A stretch of DNA of 64,000 nucleotides, from NCBI RefSeq assembly GCF_019797845.1, contig NZ_CP081864.1, forward strand, positions 124,001 to 188,000, written 5' to 3'. Source of the DNA: Symbiopectobacterium purcellii. GTDB lineage: Bacteria; Pseudomonadota; Gammaproteobacteria; Enterobacterales; Enterobacteriaceae. How positions within the stretch are numbered: the stretch's first letter is position 1; every line of letters starts with the position of its first letter. The notes under the pieces were generated by a model that saw only the letters and a list, made by a program, of their open reading frames with translations, made no database searches and had not been told where the DNA came from. Shown here one piece after another: positions 10,460 through 20,249 of this stretch. Both the position numbers and the translations under genes were made by a program.

Positions 10460-12082
10460 TTATTTATGCCCCAGTGCCATCGGCGCTGCGGTGGGACGCG
10501 GTGATGCACGGTACTGGAATGCGCCACCCTCTACCTGAAAGGCGCTCATCAGCTCAACCAGATGGCGCGCCTGATCGTTCAGGCTCTCTGCCGCTCCGCT
10601 GGATTCCTCCACCAGCGCCGCATTTTGTTGTGTGACCTGATCCAATTGGGTGATGGCATCATTGATCTGATGAATGCCAGAACCCTGCTCGCGGGTGGTG
10701 ACACCAATCTCATCAATCATATCGGCTACATGACGTGATTGACGCACCAGTTCATCGATGGTTTCTCCGGCATCGGTGACCAGTTTCGAGCCCGTTTCTA
10801 CGCGGCTAACGCTATCCTGAATCAGCGTTTTGATCTCCTTGGCTGCTGACGCCGAGCGCTGTGCCAGCGAACGCACCTCACCTGCCACCACGGCGAAGCC
10901 GCGGCCTTGCTCTCCGGCGCGAGCCGCTTCCACCGCGGCGTTCAGGGCCAGAATGTTGGTCTGGAAGGCAATGCCGTCGATCACGGTGATGATGTCGCTG
11001 ATCTTATGGGAACTGTCGCGAATGTCGGTCATGGTGCGCACGATATTGCCCACCGCCTCTCCACCTTTGGCGGCAGTGCTGCTGGCGGTGTTGGCAAGCT
11101 CAGTGGCGGAGCGTACCGTATCGGTGTTTTGCCGCAGCGTCTGGCTGATCTGCTCCATCGAGGCCGCCGTTTGTTGCAGACTGGCGGCCTGTTCTTCGGT
11201 GCGCTGGCTGAGATCGGTGCTGCCAGCGGCAATTTCACTGGCACCGGTCGAGATAGACTCGCTGCTTTCCCGCACCTGAATCACCAGTTTGCTCAGGCTG
11301 TCACGCATATGGTTCATGGCGGCCAGCAGACTGCTGTTATCCGCGTCGGCGAGCGTTACCGGAACGGCCAGATTACCCTGCGCAATTTCTTGTACCACTT
11401 GCATCGCGTAGAGCGGTTCGCCGCCCAGCAGCTTTTTAATATGGCGAGTGATAAACCAGGCGATAACGGCGGCTAACAGCGCGGAAAGGGCCGCCAGCAT
11501 CAGCAGGCTGTTACCATCCTCCTCGGCCTCAGCCACGGCATTGGTCGCTATCTGGGTCGTGAGATCTTTTTGCAGTTTGATCATGGTGTTGAGGTTGCCG
11601 AACATGGCCGTTTGCACCGGTTCCAACTGACCTTTCACCAGCACCGCCGCTTCTGTCTGACGATCGGTCAGCGTCATGCCGATCGCTTCACGTCCCAGTT
11701 TGGCGAAGGCGACGCGATTTTGCTGAAGCTCTCCCAAGATGGCGCGTATCTCTTTGGCATGCAGATTGGCTTCCAGTTGCTCCACCAGTTTGCCGTTTTG
11801 CGCGCTGGTTTTTTCAATCAATGCCTGGCTGTCGCTCAGCTCATTTTTGTCTGTCATCAGCAGCATGCGCAGCGTGGCTTTAATGGTGACGTTCAGGTTG
11901 TCTTTCAGTTCCTGTAATACAAACAGGTTGTTCAGGTGCTGTTTGGCCAGGCCGTCGGTGGTTTGGCCCAAACCGGCAAGGTGCATGCGGCCAAAACCCG
12001 CGACCAGCACGCCGATAATGATCACAGCAGCAAACCCACTGCCGAGTAATGTTCCCAATTTGATGTTGCGTATGCGCTGCAT
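10460..12082 (-). CDS. Methyl-accepting chemotaxis protein (MCP 3 of 3)
   Basis: This is the third tandem chemoreceptor, 540 residues when started at the ATG at 12082. That start is supported by GGGGA just upstream and by alignment with the MQ/MRxIKxMKxxTxLG start of the paralogues. The open frame continues 40 codons further upstream without family similarity. The domain plan is as in MCP 1 and 2. Unlike them, its C terminus ([11 protein letters not shown]) has no xWxxF pentapeptide, so adaptation may depend on neighbouring receptors in mixed arrays. The conserved signalling tip is nearly identical to the other two. The ligand is unknown. Confidence 0.92.
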   Translation of the reverse strand: MQRIRNIKLGTLLGSGFAAVIIIGVLVAGFGRMHLAGLGQTTDGLAKQHLNNLFVLQELKDNLNVTIKATLRMLLMTDKNELSDSQALIEKTSAQNGKLVEQLEANLHAKEIRAILGELQQNRVAFAKLGREAIGMTLTDRQTEAAVLVKGQLEPVQTAMFGNLNTMIKLQKDLTTQIATNAVAEAEEDGNSLLMLAALSALLAAVIAWFITRHIKKLLGGEPLYAMQVVQEIAQGNLAVPVTLADADNSSLLAAMNHMRDSLSKLVIQVRESSESISTGASEIAAGSTDLSQRTEEQAASLQQTAASMEQISQTLRQNTDTVRSATELANTASSTAAKGGEAVGNIVRTMTDIRDSSHKISDIITVIDGIAFQTNILALNAAVEAARAGEQGRGFAVVAGEVRSLAQRSASAAKEIKTLIQDSVSRVETGSKLVTDAGETIDELVRQSRHVADMIDEIGVTTREQGSGIHQINDAITQLDQVTQQNAALVEESSGAAESLNDQARHLVELMSAFQVEGGAFQYRASPRPTAAPMALGHK

Positions 12083-12519
12083 ATGTTCCCCATTTTTTTT
12101 CGAGTTTGTCGGTAAAGCAGGTTCGCCTCTGCACGGCATAAGAAGAGGTGAGTCATCCTGGCATTGCTCAATGCGTCCATTCATGAGAACGGTGTTACGC
12201 ACGCACAGTGATAGTTATGCTTGCATCATCAATGGTTTATTTACTTTATTATTCGTTTGCTGTGTGATTTCACGCGGTAAATGAGTAAAAAAACAGATGA
12301 TGTCTTTGGTATCGGCACTCCGTCGGTAAACATTTATCCCGGACCGCGATATGGGCCACAAATCTTGTCGGTAATTCTGCTACGCAAGCGTGACGGACAG
12401 GGTGTCATGCGGGTGTCATCGTTTGGTTATCTTGCTGTCATGCGTCCGTGCCATGTTACCCCTCGACCAAGAAACGCACCCCTTTGCACAGGTGCTCACC
12501 TTTATGGCAGGAGACAGGC
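12083..12519. other. Divergent intergenic region, MCP 3 / ugpB
   Basis: The 437-bp gap carries a Pho box near the ugpB side (12402-12419) and presumably the MCP 3 promoter at the left. Short open frames here have no family similarity and I do not call them. Confidence 0.6.
12402..12432 (+). promoter_or_regulatory. Pho box and -10 element of the ugp operon
   Basis: Two TGTCAT half-sites at 12403-12408 and 12414-12419 are spaced exactly 11 bp apart, as PhoB binding sites are. A -10-like TTATCT at 12427-12432 sits where a PhoB-dependent promoter expects it. A third CTGTCAT lies at 12435-12441. ugp is a known PhoB-regulated operon in E. coli, so induction by phosphate limitation is expected. Confidence 0.7.
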
Positions 12520-13851
12520 ATGTTTAACGCGCTTAAGACACGGACGCTGCGTAATGCGGCAGTTCTGGTGGCGCTGACGTTGGCGTATCAGGCTAACGCC
12601 AACGCAGTGACCGAGATCCCTTTCTGGCATTCGATGGAAGGCGAACTGGGGAAAACGGTGGATTCACTGGCGACGCGTTTTAACCAATCGCACCCCGATG
12701 TCAAAATTGTGCCGGTATACAAAGGCAACTACGAGCAGAGCCTGGCGGCAGGGATTGCGGCTTACCGCACCGGTAACGCGCCCGCCATCCTTCAGGTGTA
12801 TGAAGTGGGCACCGCTACCATGATGGCGAGCAAGGCGATCAAACCGGTGTATCAGGTATTTAAAGATGCCGGGATCGATTTTGATGAGAGCGTGTTTGTG
12901 CCAACCGTCTCCGGTTACTACGCCGACGCGAAAACGGGGCACTTGCTGTCACAGCCGTTCAACAGCTCAACGCCGGTGCTTTATTACAACAAAGACGCTT
13001 TCCAAAAAGCCGGGCTGGACCCGGAACAACCACCGAAAACCTGGCAGCAAATGTCGGAGTACACGGCCAAGCTACGCGCAGCAGGCATGAAGTGTGGCTA
13101 CGCCAGCGGCTGGCAGGGTTGGATTCAGATTGAAAACTTCAGCGCCTGGCATGCGTTGCCGATTGCCAGCAAGAACAACGGCTTCGACGGCACGGATGCG
13201 GTGCTGGAATTCAACAAGCCGACGCAAATCAAACATATCCAGCTGTTGCAGGACATGAACAAGAAAGGGGACTTCACCTACTACGGTCGCAAGGATGAGT
13301 CGACTGAGAAGTTCTACAACGGTGATTGCGCCATTACCACTGCATCGTCCGGTTCGTTGGCTAACATCCGCGCTCACGCCAAATTCAACTATGGCGTAGG
13401 AATGATGCCGTATGACGCTGAGGTGCCGAACGCGCCGCAGAACGCCATTATTGGCGGTGCCAGCCTGTGGGTGATGGGCGGCAAAGACGATGCCACTTAC
13501 AAAGGCGTCGCGCAGTTTATGCAGTTCCTGGCGCAGCCGGAAATGGCCGCCGAATGGCACCAGAAGACAGGCTATTTGCCGATCACTACCGCTGCGTATG
13601 AGTTGACCAAGCAGCAGGGTTTTTATGAGAAGAACCCCGGTGCGGACATTGCGACGCGTCAGATGCTGAACAAGCCGCCGTTGGCGTTCACCAAAGGGTT
13701 GCGCTTAGGCAATATGCCGCAGATCCGTACCATCGTGGATGAAGAGCTGGAAAGCGTTTGGACCGGTAAGAAAACGCCGCAGCAAGCGTTGGATACCGCG
13801 GTTGAGCGTGGCAACGTGTTGTTGCGTCGCTTCGAGCAGTCCACCAAGTAA
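12520..13851 (+). CDS. ugpB: sn-glycerol-3-phosphate ABC transporter, periplasmic binding protein
   Basis: UgpB captures sn-glycerol 3-phosphate and glycerophosphodiesters in the periplasm and delivers them to UgpAE. The protein has 443 residues. I placed the start at the ATG at 12520, with GGAG eight bases upstream, instead of an earlier frame-open ATG. The result begins with a clean signal peptide ending ...YQANANA before [15 protein letters not shown]. It is a family 1 extracellular solute-binding protein of expected length. It is the first gene of ugpBAECQ. A 96-bp gap with a stable hairpin separates it from ugpA, which may favour binding-protein mRNA over the membrane genes. Confidence 0.95.
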   Translation: MFNALKTRTLRNAAVLVALTLAYQANANAVTEIPFWHSMEGELGKTVDSLATRFNQSHPDVKIVPVYKGNYEQSLAAGIAAYRTGNAPAILQVYEVGTATMMASKAIKPVYQVFKDAGIDFDESVFVPTVSGYYADAKTGHLLSQPFNSSTPVLYYNKDAFQKAGLDPEQPPKTWQQMSEYTAKLRAAGMKCGYASGWQGWIQIENFSAWHALPIASKNNGFDGTDAVLEFNKPTQIKHIQLLQDMNKKGDFTYYGRKDESTEKFYNGDCAITTASSGSLANIRAHAKFNYGVGMMPYDAEVPNAPQNAIIGGASLWVMGGKDDATYKGVAQFMQFLAQPEMAAEWHQKTGYLPITTAAYELTKQQGFYEKNPGADIATRQMLNKPPLAFTKGLRLGNMPQIRTIVDEELESVWTGKKTPQQALDTAVERGNVLLRRFEQSTK

Positions 13852-13871
13852 GGTTTCAGGCACTTTCTCGT

Positions 13872-13893
13872 CATTCCCGCGCAGGCGGGAATG
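13872..13893. repeat. dRS3-like palindrome between ugpB and ugpA
   Basis: CATTCCCGC-GCAG-GCGGGAATG is a perfect 9-bp stem with a four-base loop. Its core fits ATTCCC-N8-GGGAAT, the form of the neisserial dRS3 repeat and of similar palindromes in other proteobacteria. Placed just after ugpB in the operon, it can act as a 3' stabiliser or partial attenuator. Confidence 0.6.
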
Positions 13894-13947
13894 GCGGAGG
13901 GCAACTTCTGTTGCCCTGTTTTCCCCTTCTTAGATTGAGTATGTGGC

Positions 13948-14829
13948 ATGACCTCATCCCGCCCTGTCTTTGGCCGTAGCTGGTTGCCTTATGCGTTAGT
14001 GTTTCCCCAACTGGCTATTACGGTGATTTTCTTTATCTGGCCTGCTGGTCAGGCGCTGTTGTACTCCACGCAACGTATTGATCCCTTTGGCCTCTCTAGC
14101 GAGTTTGTCGGTCTGGAAAACTTCCGCCACCTGATGAATGACAGTTACTATCTGGACGCGTTCTATACCACACTGGTGTTCAGTTCACTGGTAACGGTGT
14201 GCGGCATGGGCGTGTCGTTACTGCTGGCGGCGTTGGTGGATTATGTGCTGCGCTGTCGCCGCCTCTACCAAACCCTGTTTATTCTGCCTTACGCGGTAGC
14301 GCCGGTGGTAGCGGCCGCACTGTGGATGTTTTTGTTCAGCCCTGGCGGATTAATCACCTATGGCTTAAGTCAGTGGGGTTATGACTGGAATCACGCCACC
14401 CACAGTGGACAGGCGATGTTTCTGGTGGTGTTGGCGTCAATCTGGAAGCAGATAAGCTATAACTTTCTGTTTTTTCTGGCTGCGTTGCAGTCCATTCCGC
14501 GCTCTCTGGTGGAAGCGGCGGCCATTGACGGCGCAGGCCCGGTGCGCCGTTTTTTCAATCTGGTGCTGCCGCTGATTTCTCCGGTTAGCTTCTTTCTGCT
14601 GGTGGTCAATCTGGTTTATGCCTTTTTCGACACCTTCCCCATCATCGATGCTGCCACGGCGGGTGGGCCGATGCAGGCCACGACTACCCTGATTTTCAAA
14701 ATCTACCGTGAAGGGTTTGCCGGTCTGGATCTTTCCAGCTCTGCGGCGCAGTCGGTGGTGTTGATGCTGCTGGTGGTGGGGTTGACAGTCCTTCAGTTCC
14801 GCTTTGTGGAACGCAAGGTCAATTATTAA
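13948..14829 (+). CDS. ugpA: sn-glycerol-3-phosphate ABC transporter permease
   Basis: UgpA is one of the two inner-membrane permeases of the Ugp importer. The 293-residue protein has six predicted membrane segments. The binding-protein-dependent permease signature [20 protein letters not shown] near residues 190-209 contacts UgpC. Length equals the usual family length. It is preceded by the palindrome after ugpB and followed by ugpE ten bases after its stop. Confidence 0.95.
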   Translation: MTSSRPVFGRSWLPYALVFPQLAITVIFFIWPAGQALLYSTQRIDPFGLSSEFVGLENFRHLMNDSYYLDAFYTTLVFSSLVTVCGMGVSLLLAALVDYVLRCRRLYQTLFILPYAVAPVVAAALWMFLFSPGGLITYGLSQWGYDWNHATHSGQAMFLVVLASIWKQISYNFLFFLAALQSIPRSLVEAAAIDGAGPVRRFFNLVLPLISPVSFFLLVVNLVYAFFDTFPIIDAATAGGPMQATTTLIFKIYREGFAGLDLSSSAAQSVVLMLLVVGLTVLQFRFVERKVNY

Positions 14830-14839
14830 GGGGGCACCG

Positions 14840-15685
14840 ATGATCGAAAATCGTCGTGGGCTGGATATCTTCAGCCACTTGATGCTGGTAGTCGGCGTAC
14901 TTGCCATTCTGTTTCCGCTCTATGTCGCCGTGGTGGCGGCAACGCTGGACAATCAGGCGGTATTTCAGACGCCGATGACGCTGATCCCCGGCACGCAGCT
15001 GTGGGACAATCTGGTGTATGTCTGGCACCACGGTGCCGGTTCGAACAACGCGCCGTTCGGCAAGATGCTGTTCAACAGCGCCGTGATGGCGTTAGCCATT
15101 ACCTTCGGCAAAATTACCGTCTCCATTCTCTCTGCTTACGCCATTGTCTACTTTCGTTTCCCGTGCCGCTCGCTGTTCTTCTGGATGATCTTTTTGACGC
15201 TGATGCTGCCGGTGGAGGTGCGTATCTTCCCGACGGTGGAAGTGATTGCCCATTTGAACATGACGGACAGCATGACCGGTTTGACGCTGCCGCTGATGGC
15301 GTCGGCTACCGCCACTTTTCTATTTCGGCAGTTTTTTATGACGTTACCGGATGAACTGATGGAGGCCGCGCGCATTGATGGTGCCAGCCCGATGCGTTTC
15401 TTTTTCGATATGGTGTTGCCGCTCTCGCGTACCAATCTGGCGGCGCTGTTTGTGATTACCTTTATTTACGGCTGGAACCAGTATCTCTGGCCGCTGCTGA
15501 TCGTCAACGACGTCAACCTTGGCACCGCTGTGGCCGGGCTGAAAAGCATGATCGCCTCTGGCGATGTCGCCACCCAGTGGAACCATGTGATGGCGGCGAT
15601 GTTGATGACGTTGTTGCCGCCGCTGTTGGTGGTGCTGTTGATGCAGCGCTGGTTTGTGCGTGGTCTGGTGGATAGTGAGAAATAA
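14840..15685 (+). CDS. ugpE: sn-glycerol-3-phosphate ABC transporter permease
   Basis: UgpE is the partner permease of UgpA. Starting at the ATG at 14840, behind an AAGGGGG ribosome binding site, gives 281 residues, the same length as E. coli UgpE; the reading frame stays open for 12 codons further upstream inside ugpA. Six membrane segments are visible. The coupling motif [21 protein letters not shown] lies near residues 174-194. The gene ends six bases before ugpC. Confidence 0.95.
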   Translation: MIENRRGLDIFSHLMLVVGVLAILFPLYVAVVAATLDNQAVFQTPMTLIPGTQLWDNLVYVWHHGAGSNNAPFGKMLFNSAVMALAITFGKITVSILSAYAIVYFRFPCRSLFFWMIFLTLMLPVEVRIFPTVEVIAHLNMTDSMTGLTLPLMASATATFLFRQFFMTLPDELMEAARIDGASPMRFFFDMVLPLSRTNLAALFVITFIYGWNQYLWPLLIVNDVNLGTAVAGLKSMIASGDVATQWNHVMAAMLMTLLPPLLVVLLMQRWFVRGLVDSEK

Positions 15686-15691
15686 GACAAT

Positions 15692-16765
15692 ATGGCAGGT
15701 TTAAAACTTCAGGCCGTCACCAAATCCTATGACGGTAAAACACAGGTAATTCAGCCCATCGATCTGGATGTGGCAGACGGTGAGTTTGTGGTGATGGTGG
15801 GGCCTTCTGGCTGCGGGAAATCAACCTTGCTGCGCATGGTGGCCGGATTGGAACGCACCACCAGCGGTGATATTTATATCGATGGCGAACGGGTGACCGA
15901 GCGGGAACCGAAAGATCGCGGTATCGCCATGGTATTCCAGAACTACGCGTTGTACCCGCACATGAGTGTCTATGACAACATGGCCTATGGACTGAAAATC
16001 CGCGGGTTTGGTAAGGCGCAAATCCGCCAGCGTGTTGAAGATGCTGCGCGTATTCTCGAGCTTTTGCCGCTGTTACAGCGTAAACCGCGCGAGCTTTCCG
16101 GCGGACAGCGTCAGCGTGTCGCCATGGGCCGTGCTATCGTGCGCGAGCCCGCGGTATTTTTGTTCGATGAACCGCTCTCCAACCTGGATGCTAAGCTGCG
16201 TGTGCAGATGCGGCTTGAGCTCCAGCAACTGCATCAGCGCTTGCGCACCACCAGTCTGTATGTCACACACGATCAGGTGGAAGCCATGACGCTGGCAGAA
16301 CGCGTGATTGTGATGAACAAAGGGATTGCCGAACAGATTGGGCCGCCGACGGAAATTTATCGCCGCCCGGCCTCGCTGTTCGTCGCCAGTTTCATCGGCT
16401 CTCCGGCCATGAACCTGTGGGCTGGGCGGATTAGCGATGACGGCACGCAGTTTATGTTCAGCGCGGAGTTTGTCTTGCCGTTACCGGTGGCAAAACCCGC
16501 GTGGGGCGGACGGGCATTGACGTTGGGCGTCAGACCGGAGCATATTCAGTTGACCACGCGTGAGGCGGGTGGCATACCGCTATTGCTGACCACCCTTGAG
16601 CTGCTGGGCGCGGATAACCTGGCGCACGGTGCATGGGGGGAACAGCGGGTAGTGGTGCGCCTTTCCCACGAGCAGTGCCCGGCGCGCGGCGACACCTTGT
16701 GGCTGGCTCTGCCAGCGCAGGCGTGGCATTTCTTTGATACTGAAAGCGGATTGCGGGTGGAATAA
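15692..16765 (+). CDS. ugpC: sn-glycerol-3-phosphate ABC transporter ATP-binding protein
   Basis: UgpC powers the Ugp importer. The 357-residue protein shows Walker [10 protein letters not shown] near residue 36, the Q-loop [11 protein letters not shown], the signature [19 protein letters not shown], Walker [12 protein letters not shown] and the switch histidine in YVTHDQ. A C-terminal MalK-type TOBE/regulatory domain follows; in E. coli it communicates with UgpQ and phosphate. The stop TAA shares its last base with the ugpQ ATG, so the two are coupled. Confidence 0.96.
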   Translation: MAGLKLQAVTKSYDGKTQVIQPIDLDVADGEFVVMVGPSGCGKSTLLRMVAGLERTTSGDIYIDGERVTEREPKDRGIAMVFQNYALYPHMSVYDNMAYGLKIRGFGKAQIRQRVEDAARILELLPLLQRKPRELSGGQRQRVAMGRAIVREPAVFLFDEPLSNLDAKLRVQMRLELQQLHQRLRTTSLYVTHDQVEAMTLAERVIVMNKGIAEQIGPPTEIYRRPASLFVASFIGSPAMNLWAGRISDDGTQFMFSAEFVLPLPVAKPAWGGRALTLGVRPEHIQLTTREAGGIPLLLTTLELLGADNLAHGAWGEQRVVVRLSHEQCPARGDTLWLALPAQAWHFFDTESGLRVE

Positions 16766-17514
16766 TGGAAAAACAGTGGCCTTATCCGGCAATTGTCGCC
16801 CATCGCGGCGGCGGCGCATTGGCACCGGAGAACACGCTGGCCGCCATCGATATGGGGGCGCATCACGGGCATAAAATGATCGAATTTGATGCCAAGCTCT
16901 CTCAGGATGGCGAAATCTTTTTGCTGCATGATGATACGTTGGAGAGAACCACTAACGGCTGGGGCGTGGCGGGCGATTTGCCTTGGGATAAGCTGGTGGG
17001 GTTGGACGCGGGTGGGTGGTACAACACGCAATTTGTTGGTGAGCGCTTACCTCTGTTATCCGAGGTGGCGTCGCGCTGCAAGCAGTACGGCTTAGCGGCC
17101 AATATCGAGATCAAACCGACTACCGGGCAAGAAACCCTCACCGGTCGCATGGTCGCGCAAGCGGCGGCGCAGTTGTGGCGCGATCACCCGATTGAGCCGC
17201 TGCTCTCTTCTTTCTCCGTTGAAGCACTGGCCGCCGCACAGCTGGCGGTGCCAGCGCTGCCGCGTGGGCTGTTGCTGGATGAATGGGAAGAGGACTGGCT
17301 GCGTCTGACGCGCGATCTTGGCTGCGTTTCCATTCACCTCAACCATGAGCTGCTGGATGCGCAACGGGTGGCGCTACTGAAAGCGGCGGGACTGCGCATT
17401 TTGGTCTATACCGTGAACGCGCCAGCGCGCGCGCGTGATTTGCTGGCCTGGGGCGTTGACTGCATCTGTACAGACCGGATAGATTTAATCGGCGCGGAAT
17501 TTGTCGCCGGCTAA
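16765..17514 (+). CDS. ugpQ: Glycerophosphodiester phosphodiesterase, cytosolic
   Basis: UgpQ hydrolyses glycerophosphodiesters such as glycerophosphocholine to sn-glycerol 3-phosphate plus an alcohol as they enter through UgpBAEC. The 249-residue GDPD-family TIM barrel has the catalytic start [18 protein letters not shown] (residues 10-27, with the HRG and PEN motifs), [18 protein letters not shown] with metal-binding Glu and Asp, and EIKPT near residue 113. It lacks a signal peptide, as expected for the cytosolic enzyme. It is the last gene of the operon. Confidence 0.95.
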   Translation: MEKQWPYPAIVAHRGGGALAPENTLAAIDMGAHHGHKMIEFDAKLSQDGEIFLLHDDTLERTTNGWGVAGDLPWDKLVGLDAGGWYNTQFVGERLPLLSEVASRCKQYGLAANIEIKPTTGQETLTGRMVAQAAAQLWRDHPIEPLLSSFSVEALAAAQLAVPALPRGLLLDEWEEDWLRLTRDLGCVSIHLNHELLDAQRVALLKAAGLRILVYTVNAPARARDLLAWGVDCICTDRIDLIGAEFVAG

Positions 17515-17526
17515 ATCCGCCCACAT

Positions 17527-17547
17527 CCCCTGAGCGATGCTCAGGGG
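17527..17547 (+). terminator. Hairpin after the ugp operon
   Basis: CCCCTGAGC-GAT-GCTCAGGGG is a perfect 9-bp GC-rich stem 12 bases after the ugpQ stop. It is followed by AGATAATAATT and no real T-run, so it may be a 3' stabiliser or a weak terminator. Confidence 0.5.
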
Positions 17548-17721
17548 AGATAATAATTCGTCTAACAAGCCGGTGATGGCGCGCCTTTCCGTATGCGCGA
17601 GGTTGCCTGATGTGTCCGGACTTGTTAGTGGGCGCTTACATTAATCAGGCTATCTGGCGCTGCTGAGTGAGGCATTGAAGGATTACCCTATGCCCCCTTT
17701 GTACTCTCCTTTTGGCACCAG

Positions 17722-18645
17722 GTGGTGATTTCACTGCCGCTGTTTGTGTTGATTATTCTTGGCTACAGCCTGATCCGGTTTGCCAAATGGCCCACTGCGT
17801 TTACCGATGGCGTCAGTCGCTTTGTCTTCTCTGTCGCCCTGCCTGCCATGCTGTTCCGCATGATGAGTGATTTTTCCAAACGCCCCCCGGTGGATGCCCG
17901 GTTGCTGATCGCGTTTTTCGGCAGTTGCCTGATCGTGTTCGTGATTGGCCGTATCGTTGCCCGCAAGGTGTTTGATTTGGATGGCGTCTCCGGCTCGGTT
18001 TTTGCGCTGAGCGGTATTTTTTCCAATAACGTTATGCTGGGGTTGCCGCTGGCGACCACGATTCTTGGCGAAGAAGCCGTGCCTTCCGTAGCGCTGGTGT
18101 TGGTGTTTAACGGCCTGATTTTGTGGACGCTGGTCACCGTGTCGGTGGAGTGGGCGCGCAATGGCTCGCTGTCGCTGCAAGGATTTGGCAAAACGGCGGT
18201 CGGGGTGCTGAAGAACCCGCTGATTATCGGCATCTTGTCCGGCACGCTGTTCAGCCTGACCGGGTTCTCTCTGCCGGACTTTGTCGATCAGCCGGTAGGG
18301 ATGTTGTCACAGGCGGCGGTGCCACTCTCGTTGATTTCACTCGGTATGGGGTTGGCGGAATACCGGGTGCGCGATGGCTGGCAAATCAGCGCGGTGGTGT
18401 GTGTGCTCAAACTGCTGGTGCAGCCTTTGGTTATCTGGGGGCTGGCGGTAATGCTTGGGCTGCCGGAAATGGAAACCCGCGTGGTGGTTCTGCTGGGCTC
18501 AATGGCGGTAGGGGTTAACCTCTACCTGATGTCGCGCCAGTTTAACGTGCTGGGCGGCCCCATTGCCGCCAGCCTGCTGCTATCGACAGCGCTGGCGGCG
18601 CTGACCACGCCGCTGATTCTGGCGCTGATGGGGGTGAGTCTGTAG
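17722..18645 (+). CDS. AEC-family auxin efflux carrier-like transporter
   Basis: This inner-membrane transporter of the auxin efflux carrier family has about ten membrane segments in two similar halves. Bacterial members carry malonate, malate or other small anions, and the substrate here is unknown. The open frame has only GTG codons (17722, 17725) as starts. In-frame upstream codons read PFVLSFWHQ directly into the first helix, which looks like genuine family sequence. A good start (ATG 17690 with GAAGGA seven bases before it) lies in the wrong frame by one base at a run of five C. The true start is probably 17690 with a base lost in that run. It is convergent with the yhhA-like gene, with four bases between stops. 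Confidence 0.8.
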   Translation: MVISLPLFVLIILGYSLIRFAKWPTAFTDGVSRFVFSVALPAMLFRMMSDFSKRPPVDARLLIAFFGSCLIVFVIGRIVARKVFDLDGVSGSVFALSGIFSNNVMLGLPLATTILGEEAVPSVALVLVFNGLILWTLVTVSVEWARNGSLSLQGFGKTAVGVLKNPLIIGILSGTLFSLTGFSLPDFVDQPVGMLSQAAVPLSLISLGMGLAEYRVRDGWQISAVVCVLKLLVQPLVIWGLAVMLGLPEMETRVVVLLGSMAVGVNLYLMSRQFNVLGGPIAASLLLSTALAALTTPLILALMGVSL

Positions 18646-18649
18646 CGTA

Positions 18650-18922
18650 TCAGTAGCGGGGCTGATTTTGCTGCGTTCGCTGCTGATTTTGCTGGAGCTG
18701 ACGCCGCAACTCTTGCTGTTGCTGCTCACTACGGCGCTGAATATCCTGATTCAACTGCTGTTTCTGCAACTGTTGGTTCTGCTGCATTTGCTGTTGCAGG
18801 CGTTGCTGACTGGGAATGGTGTTTTCAAGCTGTTGTTGCTGGGTGGTGAGCCTTTGTGTATTTGCCTGCGTGCCCAGCGACACCAAGGCCAGACAAACGA
18901 TTGGAATCAGATAACGGGTCAT
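18650..18922 (-). CDS. yhhA: Small secreted Gln-rich protein, YhhA/DUF2756 type
   Basis: This 90-residue protein has a signal peptide (MTRYLIPIVCLALVSLGTQA) followed by a mature part that is about 40% glutamine, with motifs such as PSQQRLQQQMQQ. E. coli YhhA (DUF2756), which lies next to ugpQ, has the same composition and the IPSQQRxQxQMQ block, and the genomic neighbourhood also agrees. The function is unknown. I chose the ATG at 18922 because AGGAGG sits eight bases upstream; the much longer open frame overlaps trmL on the other strand and is not credible. Confidence 0.78.
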   Translation of the reverse strand: MTRYLIPIVCLALVSLGTQANTQRLTTQQQQLENTIPSQQRLQQQMQQNQQLQKQQLNQDIQRRSEQQQQELRRQLQQNQQRTQQNQPRY

Positions 18923-19057
18923 GATGCGTACCTCCTGTATACAGTGTACGCGTCTGGCTGAAAAACGTCGCGGCATGTTGTCTGAATTCCTGCTTAGGGG
19001 GCAGAGGCGGCGTGTTATATACTGGCGGCCTGAAAACGCTTTTGTCGACCAATTCTC

Positions 19058-19522
19058 ATGTTTCATATTGCGCTCTATGAGCCACAAATTGCTCCGAACA
19101 CCGGTAATATCATCCGTCTGGTTGCCAATAATGGCTGCAAACTGCATCTGATTGAACCGATGGGTTTCGATCTGGATGAGAAAAAGGTGCGTCGCGCCGG
19201 GCTGGATTATCACGATCTGGCGAATGTCAGCCGCCATAAAAATTATCAGGATTTTCTGGCTGCCGTAGCCGGTCAGCGCATTTTTGCCTGTACCACCAAA
19301 GGCAGCCGTCCTTACGATCAACCGGACTATCAGCCGGGGGATGTGCTGCTGTTCGGTTCGGAGACCGCCGGATTACCGGATGCGATTCGTAACGGTTTTA
19401 CACCGGAACAGCGTATTCGCATTCCCATGCAGTCGAACAATCGCAGCCTCAACCTCTCGAATGCGGTTGCCATCATCAGCTACGAAGCGTGGCGGCAAAA
19501 CGGATTTGGCGGCGGCAGCTAA
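19058..19522 (+). CDS. trmL: tRNA (cytidine/uridine(34)-2'-O)-methyltransferase
   Basis: TrmL methylates the ribose of the wobble base in tRNA-Leu isoacceptors using S-adenosylmethionine. The 154-residue protein is a minimal SPOUT methyltransferase. It has the N-terminal motif [16 protein letters not shown], the knot motif [15 protein letters not shown] near residue 102, and motif 3, [19 protein letters not shown], near 124. Length matches E. coli TrmL. I see no strong ribosome binding site at the start. It ends seven bases from the convergent DUF3142 gene. Confidence 0.94.
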   Translation: MFHIALYEPQIAPNTGNIIRLVANNGCKLHLIEPMGFDLDEKKVRRAGLDYHDLANVSRHKNYQDFLAAVAGQRIFACTTKGSRPYDQPDYQPGDVLLFGSETAGLPDAIRNGFTPEQRIRIPMQSNNRSLNLSNAVAIISYEAWRQNGFGGGS

Positions 19523-19529
19523 CGCGCTG

Positions 19530-20249
19530 CTATTTACTGAACACGGCTCTTTCTGGCGGCGGATTGACGAGAAACACCACGTTGCCACGGTAATACGCCG
19601 AGGCGGCCAAACGACGCTGCCAGCGTTCGTCCCATTGCCCGTGCTGTACCAGGCCGAGGCGGAAGGGAATTTGCAGTTTCATCAGGGCGGGCAGATATTC
19701 CGCATAGCGCGTCACCGTCGATCGGCCCTGATAAGTTTGTACCACCAATTCATCGATAACGCCGCCCAGCCGGTTAAGCGTGCCGACATCCCCGGTTTTG
19801 GCCCAGTCTAACAGACCGGTGACGCTGAGCTGTGTATCGGCGGGTAAACGCTGGCGTAGGGTTTGCAGAAATTTCACGTAGCGAGCCAACTGGTAGCTAC
19901 GGGCATCAAAATCGATCTGGATACCGTTCACCTGGTTACCCAATGCGCGCCAGCGCGCCTGCGCTTTCAGCATCCGGTTCAGATGTTTATCCGAAAGATC
20001 CAACATGGTAATGCGGTAGGAGAGCCACAGGTTGTCTACCCGCAGCGTGCTGGCCGGTAATCCTTGACGTAAAAACACGGTTTTCCCCTGACGGCGGGCG
20101 ATTTCACCCTGATGCAGCACCGGTTGTGGTTTGACGGCCGCCCATAACCAGAAATCCTGATAATGGGCGGCGTTGACGCGTTCAGCATGGGCGAGGTTCG
20201 TGAACAGAACGCAGGCGACTACCAATAATATTTGAGCTGCGTGGCCCAT
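19530..20249 (-). CDS. DUF3142-domain envelope protein, function unknown
   Basis: The 239-residue protein has an N-terminal export signal (ILLVVACVLFTNLAHA, probable cleavage after AHA; VVAC could also pass as a lipobox). The remainder resembles DUF3142 proteins, with a TIM-barrel-like, glycoside-hydrolase-related run: GIQIDFDARSYQLARYVKFL near residue 108, then SVTGLLDWA, then DELVVQTYQGR near 162. The DxD in QIDFDA and the glutamine after VVQ are typical of such folds, but catalysis is unproven. It starts 31 bases inside the upstream 721-residue gene, so the two are probably co-translated and act together in the periplasm. Confidence 0.72.
   Translation of the reverse strand: MGHAAQILLVVACVLFTNLAHAERVNAAHYQDFWLWAAVKPQPVLHQGEIARRQGKTVFLRQGLPASTLRVDNLWLSYRITMLDLSDKHLNRMLKAQARWRALGNQVNGIQIDFDARSYQLARYVKFLQTLRQRLPADTQLSVTGLLDWAKTGDVGTLNRLGGVIDELVVQTYQGRSTVTRYAEYLPALMKLQIPFRLGLVQHGQWDERWQRRLAASAYYRGNVVFLVNPPPERAVFSK

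Noticed and set aside
12281..12577. 98-codon open frame between MCP 3 and ugpB
   Set aside because: It spans the Pho box and the ugpB start, has no family similarity and no convincing ribosome binding site; the sequence is better explained as regulatory DNA.
18923..19321. N-terminal extension of the minus-strand frame upstream of the Gln-rich protein
   Set aside because: It would overlap trmL on the opposite strand, and the signal peptide with AGGAGG clearly starts at 18922.
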